This document shows, piece after piece, positions 26,501 through 41,500 of a DNA stretch of 64,000 nt (positions are counted from its first letter, which is position 1; each line of letters opens with the position of its first letter). The notes beneath the pieces are model-generated. The model worked only from the letters and a program-made list of their open reading frames with translations, had not been told where the DNA came from and did no database searches. Source of the stretch: Elmis aenea. Taxonomy: Eukaryota > Arthropoda > Insecta > Coleoptera > Elmidae. The DNA is taken from contig OX393576.1 in assembly GCA_947652605.1 (NCBI GenBank), positions 64,890,966 through 64,954,965 on the forward strand, given 5' to 3'. Made by a program: the position numbers and the translations under genes.

Positions 26501-29500
26501 TTAAAAAAATGTATGTCACAGCGTTGTCTGAACTCGCCATTATTTTGCTATTGCATAAATATTATTATGTCACAAAAGTTTTGCAAAAAATATAATTTTA
26601 CCCACAAAAACACTTTTTAAATTACTGTTAATTATTCTTGAATGTGCTGAACATGCACAGCAGATGTCTTAGTCAGCACTCAGTGCAAAGTGATCATTAA
26701 AGCATGATGTTGCTAATACGGTTTCTTTTTTAATGTTCAACTAGAAATTCGCAATATAATAACATAATTTCTTAACAACCGGTATTCATGCAAACTCTCA
26801 TTAATCATGTTATCAGAAATCGTTATGCAGTTTTACTCCGCTGAACATATGTGTCCATACAATGCCTTAGAAAACAACTAGATACACTTAAATAAAGAAT
26901 ACAAATGAAAGTGAAAGTTGAGTTGCAAAGTATGGCTTCTGCGTATCGCCTATATTACGCGCATATTAAATTCTTCTTATTTCGATCAACTAAAACACCT
27001 CAATTGCACTTAAGAAAAAATGGTAACCGATCTTTATTTTAGCATTCCACGAAGCCATCGGTGAAGCAATCAGTTTGTCGGTTGGAACGCCAAAACATCT
27101 TCAGGCGTTAGGTTTGGTACAGCCATCAGTGGATGATTCAGCAGTTGACATAAATTATTTATACGCCATGGCTTTAGACAAAGTGGTTTTCCTTCCCTTT
27201 ACATTTTTGATGGATAAATGGCGTTTCGACGTGTTCAAAGGGGAAATAGGAAAAGACCAGTACAATTGCCATTGGTGGCGGTTAAGGTGATATAAAAATT
27301 ACTTAATAAATTTTCGTTCGAGAAATCAAACATATTTCTTTTTGCAGTGAGCAATACACAGGAATAAAACCCCCAGTGTTACGTTCGGAGATTGATTTCG
27401 ACCCAGGAGCTAAATACCACATTCCAGCCAACATACCATACACAAGGTAAGAGAAGTATAATAAAATTTAGTTTATTAAATAGTAATAACAACAGAAGAA
27501 GTACATAAACTTGAACAAAAATACTGATGAGAGTAAAAAACACACAAAGCAAGATACGTACTAGATAATATCACTTAAATTAATAATAAATCAATTAGTG
27601 GTGTTCACCTCCATAATCATGACCGCTTCCTCCACCGTATCCTCCATCGTATCCTCCATCGTCACCTCCTCCGTGGCCTCCTCCAAATCCTCCTCCATAT
27701 CCTCCACCAATGTCTCCTCCTCCATGACTTTCTTCATGTACTGGTACTGGTACAGGTACCTTAACTGGATAAGGAACAGGCTTTTCTACGGTTACAGGTA
27801 CTTTGTGGTAAACAGGTACTGGTACAGGATTATCTATTGGTACTTTTACTGGATAAGGAACGGGTTTTTCAACTGGATAAGGTATTTTTCTTACAACGGG
27901 GTAAGGTTGGGGTACTGGTACTTTTACTGGATAGGGTACTGGTTTTTCAACTGGGTAAGGTATTGGTCTATCAATTGGAATTTTAACGGGATAAGGAACT
28001 GGGTGTTCAACCGGGTATGGTACTTTCTTTAAGATATGTACAGGGTATGGTTTAGGTACATGTACCGGGTATGGTCTGTCGACATGAACTTCGACGGGAT
28101 AAGGCACAAGTTTTTCTACTGGGTAAGGTTGAGGAATGTGCACGGGAATTTTAACTGGATATGGTACTTTCTTTTCGACTGGGTACGGGGCGGGAACATG
28201 TACTTTCACAGGTATATGAACATTTTTAACGACAGGGTATGGTTGTGGTACGAGGACTTTAACAGGATATGGTCTGTCCACGGGAATGTGTATCGGTATA
28301 TGTACAGGTCTTTCGACGGGATATGGTTTCGGTACTGGTACTGGTACGTTGACTTTAACTGGAACAGGGTATGGGATTTTCTTTTCTACTGGATAAGGGT
28401 GAGGAACAGGTACTTTTACTGGGTAAGGAATGTGTTTTTCGACGGGCACATGAACTGCTTTTTCTACGGGGTACGGAACTGGGACAGTCTTGACAACTGT
28501 GTGTACGTGCTCATGACCTCCTCCATATCCACCGCCTCCGTATCCACCGCCTCCGAATCCACCGCCACCTCCGCCGTGTCCACTTCCTCCGTATCCTCCT
28601 CCTCCAATATCACCGCCTCCGAAATCATGTCCACCTTCAAATCCACCACCTCCGTGGCCGCTAGTTAAAACACCACCATGAAAATCACCGCCTCCGCCAG
28701 AGCTATGACCGCCGCCAAAGTCTCCACCACCATAACCCAAATCCAATCCTCGTTTGTCTTGGTTTTTCTCTGGCAGTACTACAGGCTTTGAGTCTGAAGC
28801 TTTGGCTTTAGTGTCTTCAGTGGCGCTTGTTTTAGAATCTTTAGCGGTCACCAAAAGCAGCAACGCAAATAGCGTTGTAGAGCCCTAAAACAAACACAAT
28901 GGCTTTAATCAAACATCGGAAATCCTTCACACTTTGTACAATAACAAAACGACGCAAACACTTAACACAATTTTCACCCTAACTGTACATCACTCACCAG
29001 TAATCTCATGACTATGTGAGTATAAGGAACGGTAACACAACTGTACGCTTCCAAGAGATGTATCGGCTTTTTATAGATGCTAGTGCACTTTCGCTGGCCC
29101 CCCAAACCTTGGTTATGGGGCTTCGAACATAGTAAAGTGCACCCTTCTTCCTTGAAAGTTCCGTACATCCGTTATTCATTAAGTAACATTTTGCTCGGAG
29201 TATTGTAGCAGATTAATTGGTATATCGCGAACAACAATTAATAACTGTTGCAAGTGCAATTGTTAGTTATTACAAGATATTGAAAACAACCTTTGTTTAA
29301 AATAAACTTGAATGGCATCACGCATACTTGAATCTTAAAATTTGAATATACACCGTAACTTTATAACGTTGATACTTATATTGGTAAAGTTCGTTTTTTA
29401 AATGACTTAAGAGTTCTATATAGATTTGAATTAAATCTAATCAATTACGATTCTTTTTTTTAATTTTATTAAATAGTCTTTTGGTTTTAAAACTTAACAT

Positions 29501-32500
29501 TTTGATTATAACTTTCTTAAATAAATACACAACAATGAATTATCAGGGCTGTACATACTTCATTCAAAATATTAATTAATGCAGTCAGCATTCTTTTAGA
29601 ATTATAGTCATAATTTGAGAAAATGGCTTATTTTCTTAGCACTTAATATGTTAAAGTTATAATTATATAAAAAAATTATGTCTTGGCTATGCTATTATGT
29701 ATGAGTGAAACAGAATATATATCCAAGAAATTCTCGTGATAATTGGTTATGCTCTCATAAAATTAGAAATAACGTATCTACACATAAAAATTTCTAATCT
29801 TTCGTTCGTTGGTAATCAGAACCATATTCCACACTGCTATATGTACGGTAGAGATCATTTTCTCACTGGTTTTGCACTATTTCTGGCATTCAAGTCGTCG
29901 ATTATGTAATGGAATCTCTTTCAATTTCTGTAATTGAAAACAAAATTATGCTTTATTTGTGTAAATGTTAAGTACTCACTATAATTTTTCGCCTTTCCTT
30001 CTTCATGTTGAACATTTTGTTAGTCAATTTGCTGGAAATTTTCTTTTCTTTTCCTTGCATTGTTTGTGAAGCTTAGTGTGAAGTTTCCAAGTTTTCCTTT
30101 GTCAGTTATTATCTTGCTTCAGCGGGATATGCACATGCAAATAATTATTGCTTCGACTACTATTGTGCTACATCATTTACAATTCAAATACCTTTGTTTT
30201 CCTATTAAATCTAGTATGTTGTGCTAAAGTTTTCTTACTTCCTGAGTCATGTTGTTATCAATAAACACCCTAGCTTTATGTAGTTTGCTTATGTGCATTA
30301 TTGTTTGTATGTTCTCCAAATCTAAAAATTACTTCTTTACCATAACTATAATACATAGTTCAATTTTTTCATTGTACTCAAAAAAAGTACTACAATATAC
30401 GTTGAATGATTATCTTTTTTTTTGAGGTCTTCTTGTAAAAATGCTACACCAATTTCAAGACGAAAACAGTCTTATTTATGCATCCAAAAAAAATTTTCTT
30501 GACGAAAACAAAAGCTTTTAAATAAATTTGTTATTTGCTACAAGTTTGTGAATATTACGATATACAGGATGTCCCCGTTATCGGCGCAAGGACCTTTTTC
30601 TAAGAACAAATATTAAGTAAAACTTTTTCCTAAAATCAAATGCTAAGCAGATTTTTTTTACACTTCTGCATTTAAAGACTCTGTAGCCGAAAATCTCAAT
30701 TTTATCGTAAAATATTCTATAGCTTTTTATTAGAGCAAGAAATTTTCTACAAAATTGGTTGCAATTGTTTTTTGTCTATAGGCAATGGTTTAAAAGTTAT
30801 AAAGCAGTTTTTACAAAAAAAAAATATATTTAAAAGTTTTATTTTTTTAGACTTTGCAACGGCTGCATCTTTAAAACGAAAGGTTGTACAAAAAATCATA
30901 TGACCCATTTCGAATAGCAAATTTTATGGGCTACAACATTGGTTTAGTAAAATTTTCGAAATACGCAACCGATTTTCCAGAGAAAATAAGGAACAGAGTG
31001 TAAAAAAACATTCCGAGAAATAATGTTTTGCACTTAAAATTACTGTAGCATTAGCATTATTCATAGATAATATTATGTATATCGTCATCAGTTTCAAGGC
31101 TTTTTATGAAGTTTGAAATTCTCTACAAAACTACCCCTGATCATGTTTTAAGGAACTAACTAGCAAACGTAAAAATAAATTGTAAAATTGCATATTAGTT
31201 ATGTAAATTTTTAAAAACTTTGGAACTCTTCTTTGAGGATACCCTTCTCGCTACCAATGCACTATCATTACAGAATCCATACAAAAAATGAATACCGGCG
31301 TATTCCTGACTTCAATATAACATATTTTGACAACAAAGTGGTAACAAAACATAAGTTATTAAAACGATATTTGGTGTTATTAACAACACATAAATAACAT
31401 TAGCACCAGTAACACTGAAAAGTTTAGTTTCCCGGGTAGCCATCATAGCCCTCTAACTAGAACTGGCCATCAAAAAGGTTATAGAGTTACCTACCATTTT
31501 TTTTACACTCTGCTCCTTATTTTCAGCATTTTCAGGAAATCGGTTTGATTTTTCGAAACTTTCACTGGACCAAAGTTGCCATCCGTTTTTTTGTACAACC
31601 TTTCGTTTTAAAGATACAGCGGTTGCAAAGTCTACAAAAAATTAAAACTTTTAAATTTTTAAATTTTTTTGTAAAAACTGCTTTATAACTTTTAAACCAT
31701 TGCCTATAGGCAAAAAATAATTATAACCAATTTTGTAGAAAATTTCATGCTCTATCAAAAACTTTCAAAATATTTTACGATATAATTGCTATTTTCGGCG
31801 ACAGTTTTTTTAAATCGCAGAAGTGTAAAAAAATCAAGTAAGTGTTGATATCTGCTTAGCATTTGATTTTAGTAAAAACGTTTACTTAAAATTTATTTAA
31901 AAGAAGGTCCTCTATCACCACTTAAAATATTTGCGCCGATAACGGGGGTTATAATAATTCTATCATTTAAAATAAAAATGCTATTCCATATTTAAACTCC
32001 AGTACTTCATATAACTAACTTAAAATTAATTAAAAACTTCACGAAAAATTGCAATTAACAAAATAAGTAGTTAAAATCTGGTAATTATGTGCGCTCAGTT
32101 TAGACATGCACTAATTTGCACTGGTATTAACATAATATTTTAATAGCTTGAAGATTTTCTGTACTGTTTGAATAGGAATTTCAAGATCACGCGAGCTTCT
32201 AAATTAAACAATCTTTGCTTGTGTCTGAGCAAATGCATGGCTTGGTGCATTCTTTAAAAATTGCAGCTACATATTATGTATAAAATCTTAGAGACATTGG
32301 AATAATAATATCACGTTTGCGATCTATTAAACCTTGAACATTTTGTGAAGTGTTGTATGAAATACACGGAGGGTTCTTTTCTTAAACCATAATCTTATTA
32401 ATAGTTCCCCCTGATTTGCATTGTACACCTTTTTTCGCTCTCCCTGTAAATTGTCAACAAATTACAGCAGTCTTATATGCAGATCATGAAGGAAGTTGGT

Positions 32501-35500
32501 TAAATACATACAGAAAAATAGAGTAAACCTAATACTTACATAAGGTATTTACATATACGTATTTGGCTAAATGCAGTTTGATATACGTTTTATTTCTTTA
32601 ACGCAATCGATTTAATAAATGATAACGACTGCTGCACTATGGTATAATATTACTACTGTGTTGTCTTAACTGTTCAGTTCAATCGTTGGAATATGTTATT
32701 CAAATTTTATTCTGCATTTTTTTGTGGAGAAAATTTACATTCACTTATTTTATTTGCATACGGATTTAGGTCGATAATTTTTTGCTAATATTAAAAAGAC
32801 GGTAGCCAGTTTTACGTTGTTTTCATTAATATCAATCACTTCGTTTAAGTTAAAACGTTTTTAATTAGAATATATAAGTATATAGCGAAGTCGGCAATTA
32901 TTGTAAATTTATGCATAGCTAAAAATTAACATTCCCCAATTTCTAAACCATTAATAAATTAAATTAAAATGTGTACTTAATAGTGCAAAAATATGCTTTC
33001 CGCCAAGTTTGTGTTTGTTTTAAAATAATTTCACCAAGAATGACACATTCATTGTGAACTGTACGTGTTAACAGTTATTGCGCTTTTGATTGTACTCGCT
33101 CAAACTGTTTAAACAAAGCTGACAATTCTATGGACGAAAAAGAAAACAACACGAAATAATATTTCAATATATCTATTGATAACAATAAATTCTAGTTCTA
33201 CAATACTGATTTGCGTTTCACAACAATTTATTTAAAAGAACATGCGTGCGTTTTTGATGTTTGTTAAGCTCAAAGATTTGTCTCCTTCGGTTTGTAGTTT
33301 ATTTGAACCATTTTAAAATGTATGTATTCACTTAATTTTAACTACCGTGTTTAATGAGAAATTTGACCATCTGTTTTAATTCATAATCCACAACTTACTG
33401 TTTATTATTTCCTACTTTCACATTATTACGCACATTTTTGTATTGTATAACAAACAAAAGCTGTATGAATTTTGATGGAAAAGTTGAAAGCACATGGGTT
33501 ACTAAAAAAAGTTGAACAAAAACCAACAAACAACGTTACAACAAACACAATATAATTATTTAGTTCCATATGATATAAAAAATAGTAACAATAAATATAA
33601 AACAACTCTATCTAAATACGTTTAAAAATGTTTAACTTGGTTGCAAGTGAGGTATTTCCTACCATTTAAAATCTTTCCATTCCATTTCTTTATGCTCTTC
33701 GTGGTGTTCGTGTATTGGAATATGTACTTCTTCCTTAACAGGATAAGGTACTTTTTTGTAAACTGTATAAGGTACATGTTTAACGACTTCGTATGGAACA
33801 GGTTTTTCTACTTTGACTTCAAAAGGATATGGCACTTCTTTGTAGACGTTGTAGGGGACTTTCTTCACAACTGGGTAGGGTTGGGGAACTTTAATTTTGA
33901 CGGGATATGGGATTTTCTTTTCAACATGATATGGAACGGGTTTATCCACGTAAACTTTCACAGGGTATGGTTTTTCTACGGGATATGGTACATGTACCTT
34001 TTTCTCAACTTTAACTGGGTATGGTTTATAAACATGATAAGGAACTGGTCTATCAACATGCACTTTTACTGGATAATGTTGAATTTTTTCTACTGGATAA
34101 GGTTTTGGTACGTGCACTGTATATTTTACTGGGTATGGTACTTTCTTTTCAACAGGATAAGGTTGGGGCACCTTCACTTCAACAGGATAACGTTCTTCTT
34201 TTTCAACTGGATAAGGTTTTGGTTCATACACTTTAACGGGATAAGGTTTATCAACGTGCACATGTACAGGAACTTTAACAATTTTTTCCACTGGGTAGGG
34301 TTTGTGAACGGGATATGGAACTTTAACTTGAACTTTTACTGGGTAAGGAATTTTCTTTTCTACGGGATATGGTTCCGGGACCTCGACTTTAACGGGATAT
34401 GGTATCTTTTTCACTACAGGTACTGGTATTTTCTTTTCCACTGGATACGGCACCTTAACTTCTTTTTCTATGGTAACTATCTTCTCATGATGGTGATGAT
34501 GGTCGTCTCCAGATTCTCCAAAATCTGATTTCTTCCATTCCTCTCCGAAATCTTCGCCGCCTGATCCAAACGAACCCTCTGATTTATGTTCATCCCAACC
34601 TTCCCAGCCCTTTAAGTCTCCACCAGAAAATTCGCCTCCACTAAATTTGTGTTCCTCTTCGCCACCACCAAATTTATGTTCTTCTTCGCCACCAAATTTA
34701 TGTTCTTCTTCGCCATATCCACCGAATCCAAAATCAGACAATCCTCGCTTCTGATGTTTATTTTCTATTTTGCCACTTAACGCGATTGCCGCGCAAGCGC
34801 TCAAAACAACAAAGAGCTTCTGAAAATTAAAAAAAAAAGATTAAAACTGGCCGTTGAACATGTTAACACACAATTTAAAAATGAACTTTTCGAACGAACT
34901 CCAGTATTATTACACCAATATTAATTTCGTATGCATTCCTTGTATAGGCCTACACTAAAACTTACTAAATTCGTCATGTGGTTGTTTTCACATACAATTT
35001 GTTAAACTACTGATAAATTTCTAGTGTTGTCACCGAGTATTATATAGAGAAACTTTCCCTGCACCCTACTCCCATATCAATGCTTTACATTTTCAGGCTT
35101 CTATTTTACCGGAAAGACTTTAGTCCGGAATTAAAAACAAGAGATAATAAATTCCTAATTAATGTACCATAGAAAAAATTTGAATAATCAAAGAAATAGT
35201 TGTCGATTTAAACAATTATTAATTTTATTGGCGTATGCTTTGGTAATTATTCATCACATAAACTTTCCAAAAATATTGTATTCGTTGCAACTACATGTTC
35301 TATATGTAAATATGACACCATTATAGTTTTTTTATTGTAGCATATAATAATAATCGACAGAGCTTTTTTAATCGGAACGAGAAATTATGAAAAGTGAGTT
35401 TGTAAATTTAATTAAAATGTAAATAACACATCACTATCGTTTTTAATAAAATTTTGCGAATTTTTGGCTAAGTTTTTGCGTTGGGCATGACCAATAAAAT

Positions 35501-38500
35501 GCTCACTTCGTAACTATTAGTAACCTAAAGATGTGATCTGAAGTTAGCTTATACTCTGCGAAAACGCCCCAATCCATTTTAAACAGGATCATATATAAAA
35601 CTATGTCGAATTAGCTTTAAATACACTTCAAAATCTATGCCATCACAGGAATATTTTATTTCCGATTAAAACTATTTGTTCCTTATTGCGTGTGTAATTT
35701 ATATAAAGCGTAACTTTTATCCATAAACTGATACTAATTGTGAAATCATGCCTTATACAGCATTAAGTTTACTTTTTACGCTTTCAAATGCAGACGATTA
35801 CTTAGAAGAGCTACGGATGTCAACTGTAATGACATTTCTGATTAAAATGATGATAAAGGAATGTATATGCTTGTGTGAATCTTAAAAATATCAAATATGC
35901 CACAATTACCATTAGGATGATTATGGAACCAAAATTTAAAAATAAAAAAATGTATAGAAAAAGTTGTAAGCTTATAAAAAGGTTCTGTACATTTTCTTTT
36001 ATTTATTTAGTTCAGTCTACTGATAAAATAAATTAAAAACATAAAAACCCTGGCGCCGGTCCTGTCTATATGCTCTGTACATATTTCGACACGTGTGTTG
36101 TGTATAATTGAAATTAGAATTATTTGTATTTAGTGCGAAGAATACTCCCTTTAACAAAAAACTTTCAATTTTCCTTAGTCTTATTTACAAGTAATTGTTC
36201 ATAAGAAATTATAACTTGAATAAAAAATAATTGAAAGCTTAATATACAAAAGATTAGATACACAGGACTCATGTTAATTTGATTTATTCTTTAGTCCCCC
36301 ACTACAAAATTATTATAATTATTTACTTGACCTTAGTTGGAGTAAAACTTATTATTAACTGAATCCCGAGATAATCTTAGTAATTTTTAATTGAGGGTGA
36401 AAAATTGATTAAAATTGTGTAAGGTTAGATATTTTCAATTATCATTGTTATAACTCAATTAACTTAAATGCAAGTCGGGATTAACAGATACGAGAATTAG
36501 TTGTCTTTAGTTAAAATTATTTAAAAACAGAAATCTAAATGTTTGACAGATGGTGTAACGTTTTTACGTGATTGTAGAAGCAGATTTGAAAGCGACATTT
36601 ATAGCTTACTATTTAAACAAATATAACAGATGTGCACCGTATGTAAAAAGTGAAATATATTTGTAGTTTCTAGCTTAAGCAAGCTGGTTCAGTTAAAAAA
36701 AAGTACTTATTGATTAAAAATTATATTTTAACCACTTATGTCTTACATAAGAATAAGAATTTTTAAATATTTGTTTTATGTTTTATTAAATTGGTCCCTA
36801 CCTTCTAATATTTTTAGTATTTAAATATTCTTTTTCTACTACCACTAATGTAAATGACTCCTACCGTATGCATAGTAAGTGGGTCCTTACGCACGGTGAG
36901 CAAAAAGCACAGTTTTTTTTAAAGAAATTATCAAAGTAGACTCACGTCAAAACTTCGTGCATGCCTAATAAGTGAGTTATAACGCGCGGTAAGCAAAACG
37001 CACACTTGTCTAGATATGTCAAAGTAGGCTTACGTCAAAATTAACAAGACAACGTAATTACATGTGTATATTAGCCAAAAAGCCGTTAAAATCGTAGGTA
37101 TTATGTGATCGTAGAAAAAGTAAGCTAGATAACACGAGTTGTAAAGCAATTACGCACTCGTGGAAATACGCGCTCGCCGCTACGCGGCTTCGTGCGCAAG
37201 TTTTCCACTCGTGCGTAATATGCTTCTTACAACTCTTGTTATGTAATATAATATACTATTAAATTTTGTTTACTTTTATAATTTATATATTTTCTAGTAT
37301 AAACAACGCAGTTTATGCTGTTAAAGTTTTTAATACAATGTTTGGCAACTCTTCAAAAAAAAAAAAAAACATGTGTGGAGCCTGGTAATTATTTTTGACA
37401 AATTTTGAAAATTCTGTAATTGGTTTAATGGTGTCTGTATTAAACACGCCATTTATAGACCTTCGTTCAAAAACCTCCACAAAAAGATGATAGCTGTTCC
37501 AAAGCATCAACAATTTTCACTACACACAATGCAATTTTTTTTTGGCAAGATTTCGATAGTTTTGCAATGGACTCATCACATTTCATTTCATTACATTAAT
37601 AGTTTTTTTAATTTGCGCAACATTACATCGGAAATACATCCTGTAGTACGATACTGATTGATACACTGTAAACCAGGCCTTATCAGAGCGGGGGACAAGA
37701 GAAGCAAATGCCTCCGGCCTTACAGTTTTAGGGGCCTCAATTTTTAACTTGATCAGTTAGAAAAAATACATGATATTTTTGTAGTTGAAATAACAGTTTT
37801 ATAACACAGCGTTTGTCAAACTATGGGTCGCGACCCAAAATTGGGTAGCATTAAATTTTTATTGGATAAAAATACAAAGAAAAATAAAAACAAAATATAA
37901 AAATTTTAATTTCTGTTTTAAAATGCTTTAAAATGACATTTCTAAAGGAATTTTTTCAAAAATTTTCTTGCGGGTATGGAGACCCCCCTCCGCTATTGGT
38001 CGTACTCTCATTTCTAGAAAATTATTTGAGTCGCGTGTTATAACATATATCATCGAACGACCATTAACATTTTACATTTTTCCCTCATAGATTATAATTT
38101 TGAAGGGCCTTAAAAACATTGTTTGCTCCGGGCCTCGCATTAACTCTGAAAGGCCCTGTGTATAACTATAGCTCGTAATAAAAAAACGTTTAACGTAAGT
38201 CGTTTAACACAAAAAAGAATTTTAATTTATTTTACATAAGCATCACAAAACATTAACAATGTAAAGAATATTATTTAGTAATCCAGGTACAATTAATTAT
38301 GTACGTAGACTTAAACACAATTGAAATATGTCGATTTTTGTCATTATGTTTCAATAATATTCGAGCATAATGACATGTATTTACACCAGATCAAATAATT
38401 ATTCTAACCGTAATGTTTACCTTAGTAAAATTACTTAGAAGGGAAATTAAAATTACGCAACACGAACGATTTTACTGCTTACGAATATAGAAAGGTATAA

Positions 38501-41500
38501 GAAAACATTATATTGTGTTAATATAAAATAATTTGTATATTATATACCACTGCGTTACATTTACATTTATAATTAGCCAATATTAACTAGAATCACATGT
38601 AAATCTTGACAATTTCACTACCTGGAGACATTGCAAACAAATCTTAATTGTTAAATCTTAATAATATTGTTTATATTGTAACAATATTAGTTTTTTTATG
38701 TTTACCTAAAAATTTAATGCATGGCAAAGAGTAATAACGCATATTTTAAATTTGCATGCTTATGGGTTGAATTGTTGTTGTAAAGGTGTCTCTTACTACT
38801 TAATGATTTAAGTTAATAATATATTAAATCGTTCCGAACGAATAAATAAATGTAACTTACGAATTACTGTCGTAAAAGCTGTTAAATATCTTTTCATTAG
38901 GTGCATTTGATCACTTCCTGTTTTAAGAAAGTATATAATGTGAACGCAGAATACATAAACATTATATGGCACCTGCTTTGCGAGAGTTCAAACATTTATT
39001 TGTACGTAGTAGCCGTCTTAATATTATAGTAACAACGGACCAACAATAACAAACTGCACACACATACAATAGAAAATAATTTACTACGCAATTTTAACTT
39101 TATAATAATTCGCGTAAAAGTACTCAAAAAGGTCAGAAATAAGTCTGTTTGGTTAGTATTTTACAGAATCACATTCACGTTATGTTTTATAAGGCATTAT
39201 AACTTTCTGCTCATCACAGTTCATCTTAAAATTATACAAACAATACAGGGTTCTCGTTTTTCGAAGGCCACTATGGGGATCTCGTAAACGGTAAGAGTTA
39301 CAACCGGTTAAATTAGGGCAAAGTTTTTTAGTTTTTGAGATTTAGGGGAAAAAGTAATAAAGTGAATTTTTGTTTTTTGCCCGTAACTTTTTCATTTGAT
39401 GTCGAATTTCATTTCTGTGAAAACTGTTTCATGGCCACTTTTTGCAAGGAATCAAAATTCCCAATTATATTTTCTATGCGACAATAGTGGCCCTCGATAA
39501 ACGAGAACCCTGTATAAACGGTTTCTGTTTGAGAAATTTTTCGAATTATTAGGTATTTAAAACAAAACTATTATCAAGTTGAGATAACAATACTAAAATA
39601 TTTTCTTTTCGTGTCCTACCAGTTCTTAAATGCATTTGTTTTTAATTTTTAGACCGAGTAGTAAAATAAATATGCAAAACCATACATATTTGAGACCAGC
39701 TGAACCATTTAACTAATAAATAATTTAGCTGTGCATTTGTTTCGCATAACAATGCTATTAGATTACATTTTTAATGTAGTAAAATATACATAAAAATTCC
39801 ATCTATCACATAACCTACGTAAGTATGCTTATAAAACAAAGTAAAAGAAAGCAGGAAAACTTTGAAAAAATGTCTGCCTGCACTAGAAAACAATATAGAT
39901 AACTTTTACGATACATGGCTTCGTTAAATAATGTTTTATTATAAATGTACATTCATTGCATGATTCAATAAATGAGTTTCTAAATAGTCTAAATAGGACG
40001 TACTCAAGTGAAATAGTTAATAACCATAAAGCTATGTTGTTTCTGATGGATTGCAGCTGAATTCATTTTGACGTGCGTAACGACTATATTCAGCTATGCT
40101 AGAAATTTTTTATTGTATTACAAAGTATAAACAATGCATTGGTATTAGTATAATAAAGAGAAAATCCAATGAATATCACGTATTTAAAGCGTTAAAAATC
40201 TCGCTGTAATGTTCCAGATTGCGTTTATTAATACTCTGATACTCTACAATGTCGGCAGTTGGTTTAAAACGAAACTTAGCGCGCCAGTTTCTGTTTTTGA
40301 CAAAAGGAAAAAGTGTCTAAAAGTTTGCCATGTATGAAGTGTACTAAAATATATTGAGCCTTATGGACAGGACCGGATATAAGGGTGTGCAGAGTGTGCA
40401 CCGCACACGGCCCCGCGCCTAGACTGGCCCCGCGCTAGCCGTTTAGGGTCGCGCTAGGATCCCGCTAGGTATTTCTTGGTATGGACAAAATGAGGGCGAG
40501 GACCTTTTTTTTAGGCCACCAGACTGTTTTTTCAGTTTTTTAGTAACATTTTATTTTAACTCGACCCTTTTTCAAAATATCCGGCCTCGCATTTATTTTC
40601 GTACACGGCCCTAGGACCGGCTCAGCTTATAGATTTAACAAAATACTTCAAAATACTAAATAGGCTAAGCCCATTCTAAGATGGTTTACCAACATCTTCT
40701 TCGTGTTCTTCTTAATCGGTTCCTCTTGTACCTTTCGATGTCGAGGTATGCTTTTCTATTTCTGTTATGTTTCTCCACTCCTGCCTATCGTTAGCTAATT
40801 GTGGCACATCTCTCCAGCTGACTCCTTTTTCTTCTAGTCTCTGCCTCACTTCTTTTTCCTATTTTATGCTTGCTCTTCCTCCATCTCTTTTTCCTTCCAC
40901 CTTCATTTTCCATCCTATTTTCGCTCATCTACTTTCTGGCATGCGTAGTAAATGTCCAAGCCATCTTAATTGATTCGTCTCCATCTTTTTATAATATCTG
41001 TTACATCCCTCTATTCTTCTCAGAAATCTCATGTCCTGTGCCTGTATTCTTTGTTTTTGTTTTTGTGTTAGTGTCCAAGTTTCTGAACTGTACGTGAGAA
41101 TGGGTACGTACGCTGCATTAAAAACTCACGTCTTCGTTCTTTTGATACTTCCCTCTTTCTTCTCAAACATTTATTAGTGGCGTAGTACAATTTCGTCGCT
41201 GCCGCTATTCTATTATTCAGATCTTCCTCCAGTTTCTGTTTTTCGCCAGTGTTAAAAAGTGCCTTAAAGTTTGCCATGTATAAATTGTAGTAAAATATAT
41301 CGAGCCTTTTGGATTTATCAAAAAACGTTAAAATCCTGAATAAGCTAAAACCATTCATTGGTGGTTAACCACCCCTAAACATTTAAAAATATTTTATTTA
41401 AATTTGAAAAATAAATTTTATTCGATTGGCTCCCAGTTTTTTCAAAAGTATGCAATTATTAGTAGAGTTCCCAATTTTGATAAATATAAAAGTCAACCCA

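Noticed and set aside
27598..28668. Long + strand open frames rich in Tyr, Trp, Arg and Asn opposite cuticular gene A
   Set aside because: Reverse complement of Pro-Tyr-Pro-Val codons rarely gives stops, so an open antisense frame is expected. The same happens opposite genes B (33641-34528) and C (43455-44417). No start context, splice sites or family match.
37129..37252. Possible tRNA or structured RNA gene
   Set aside because: The fold is a single long hairpin without cloverleaf arms, A/B boxes or a terminator run.
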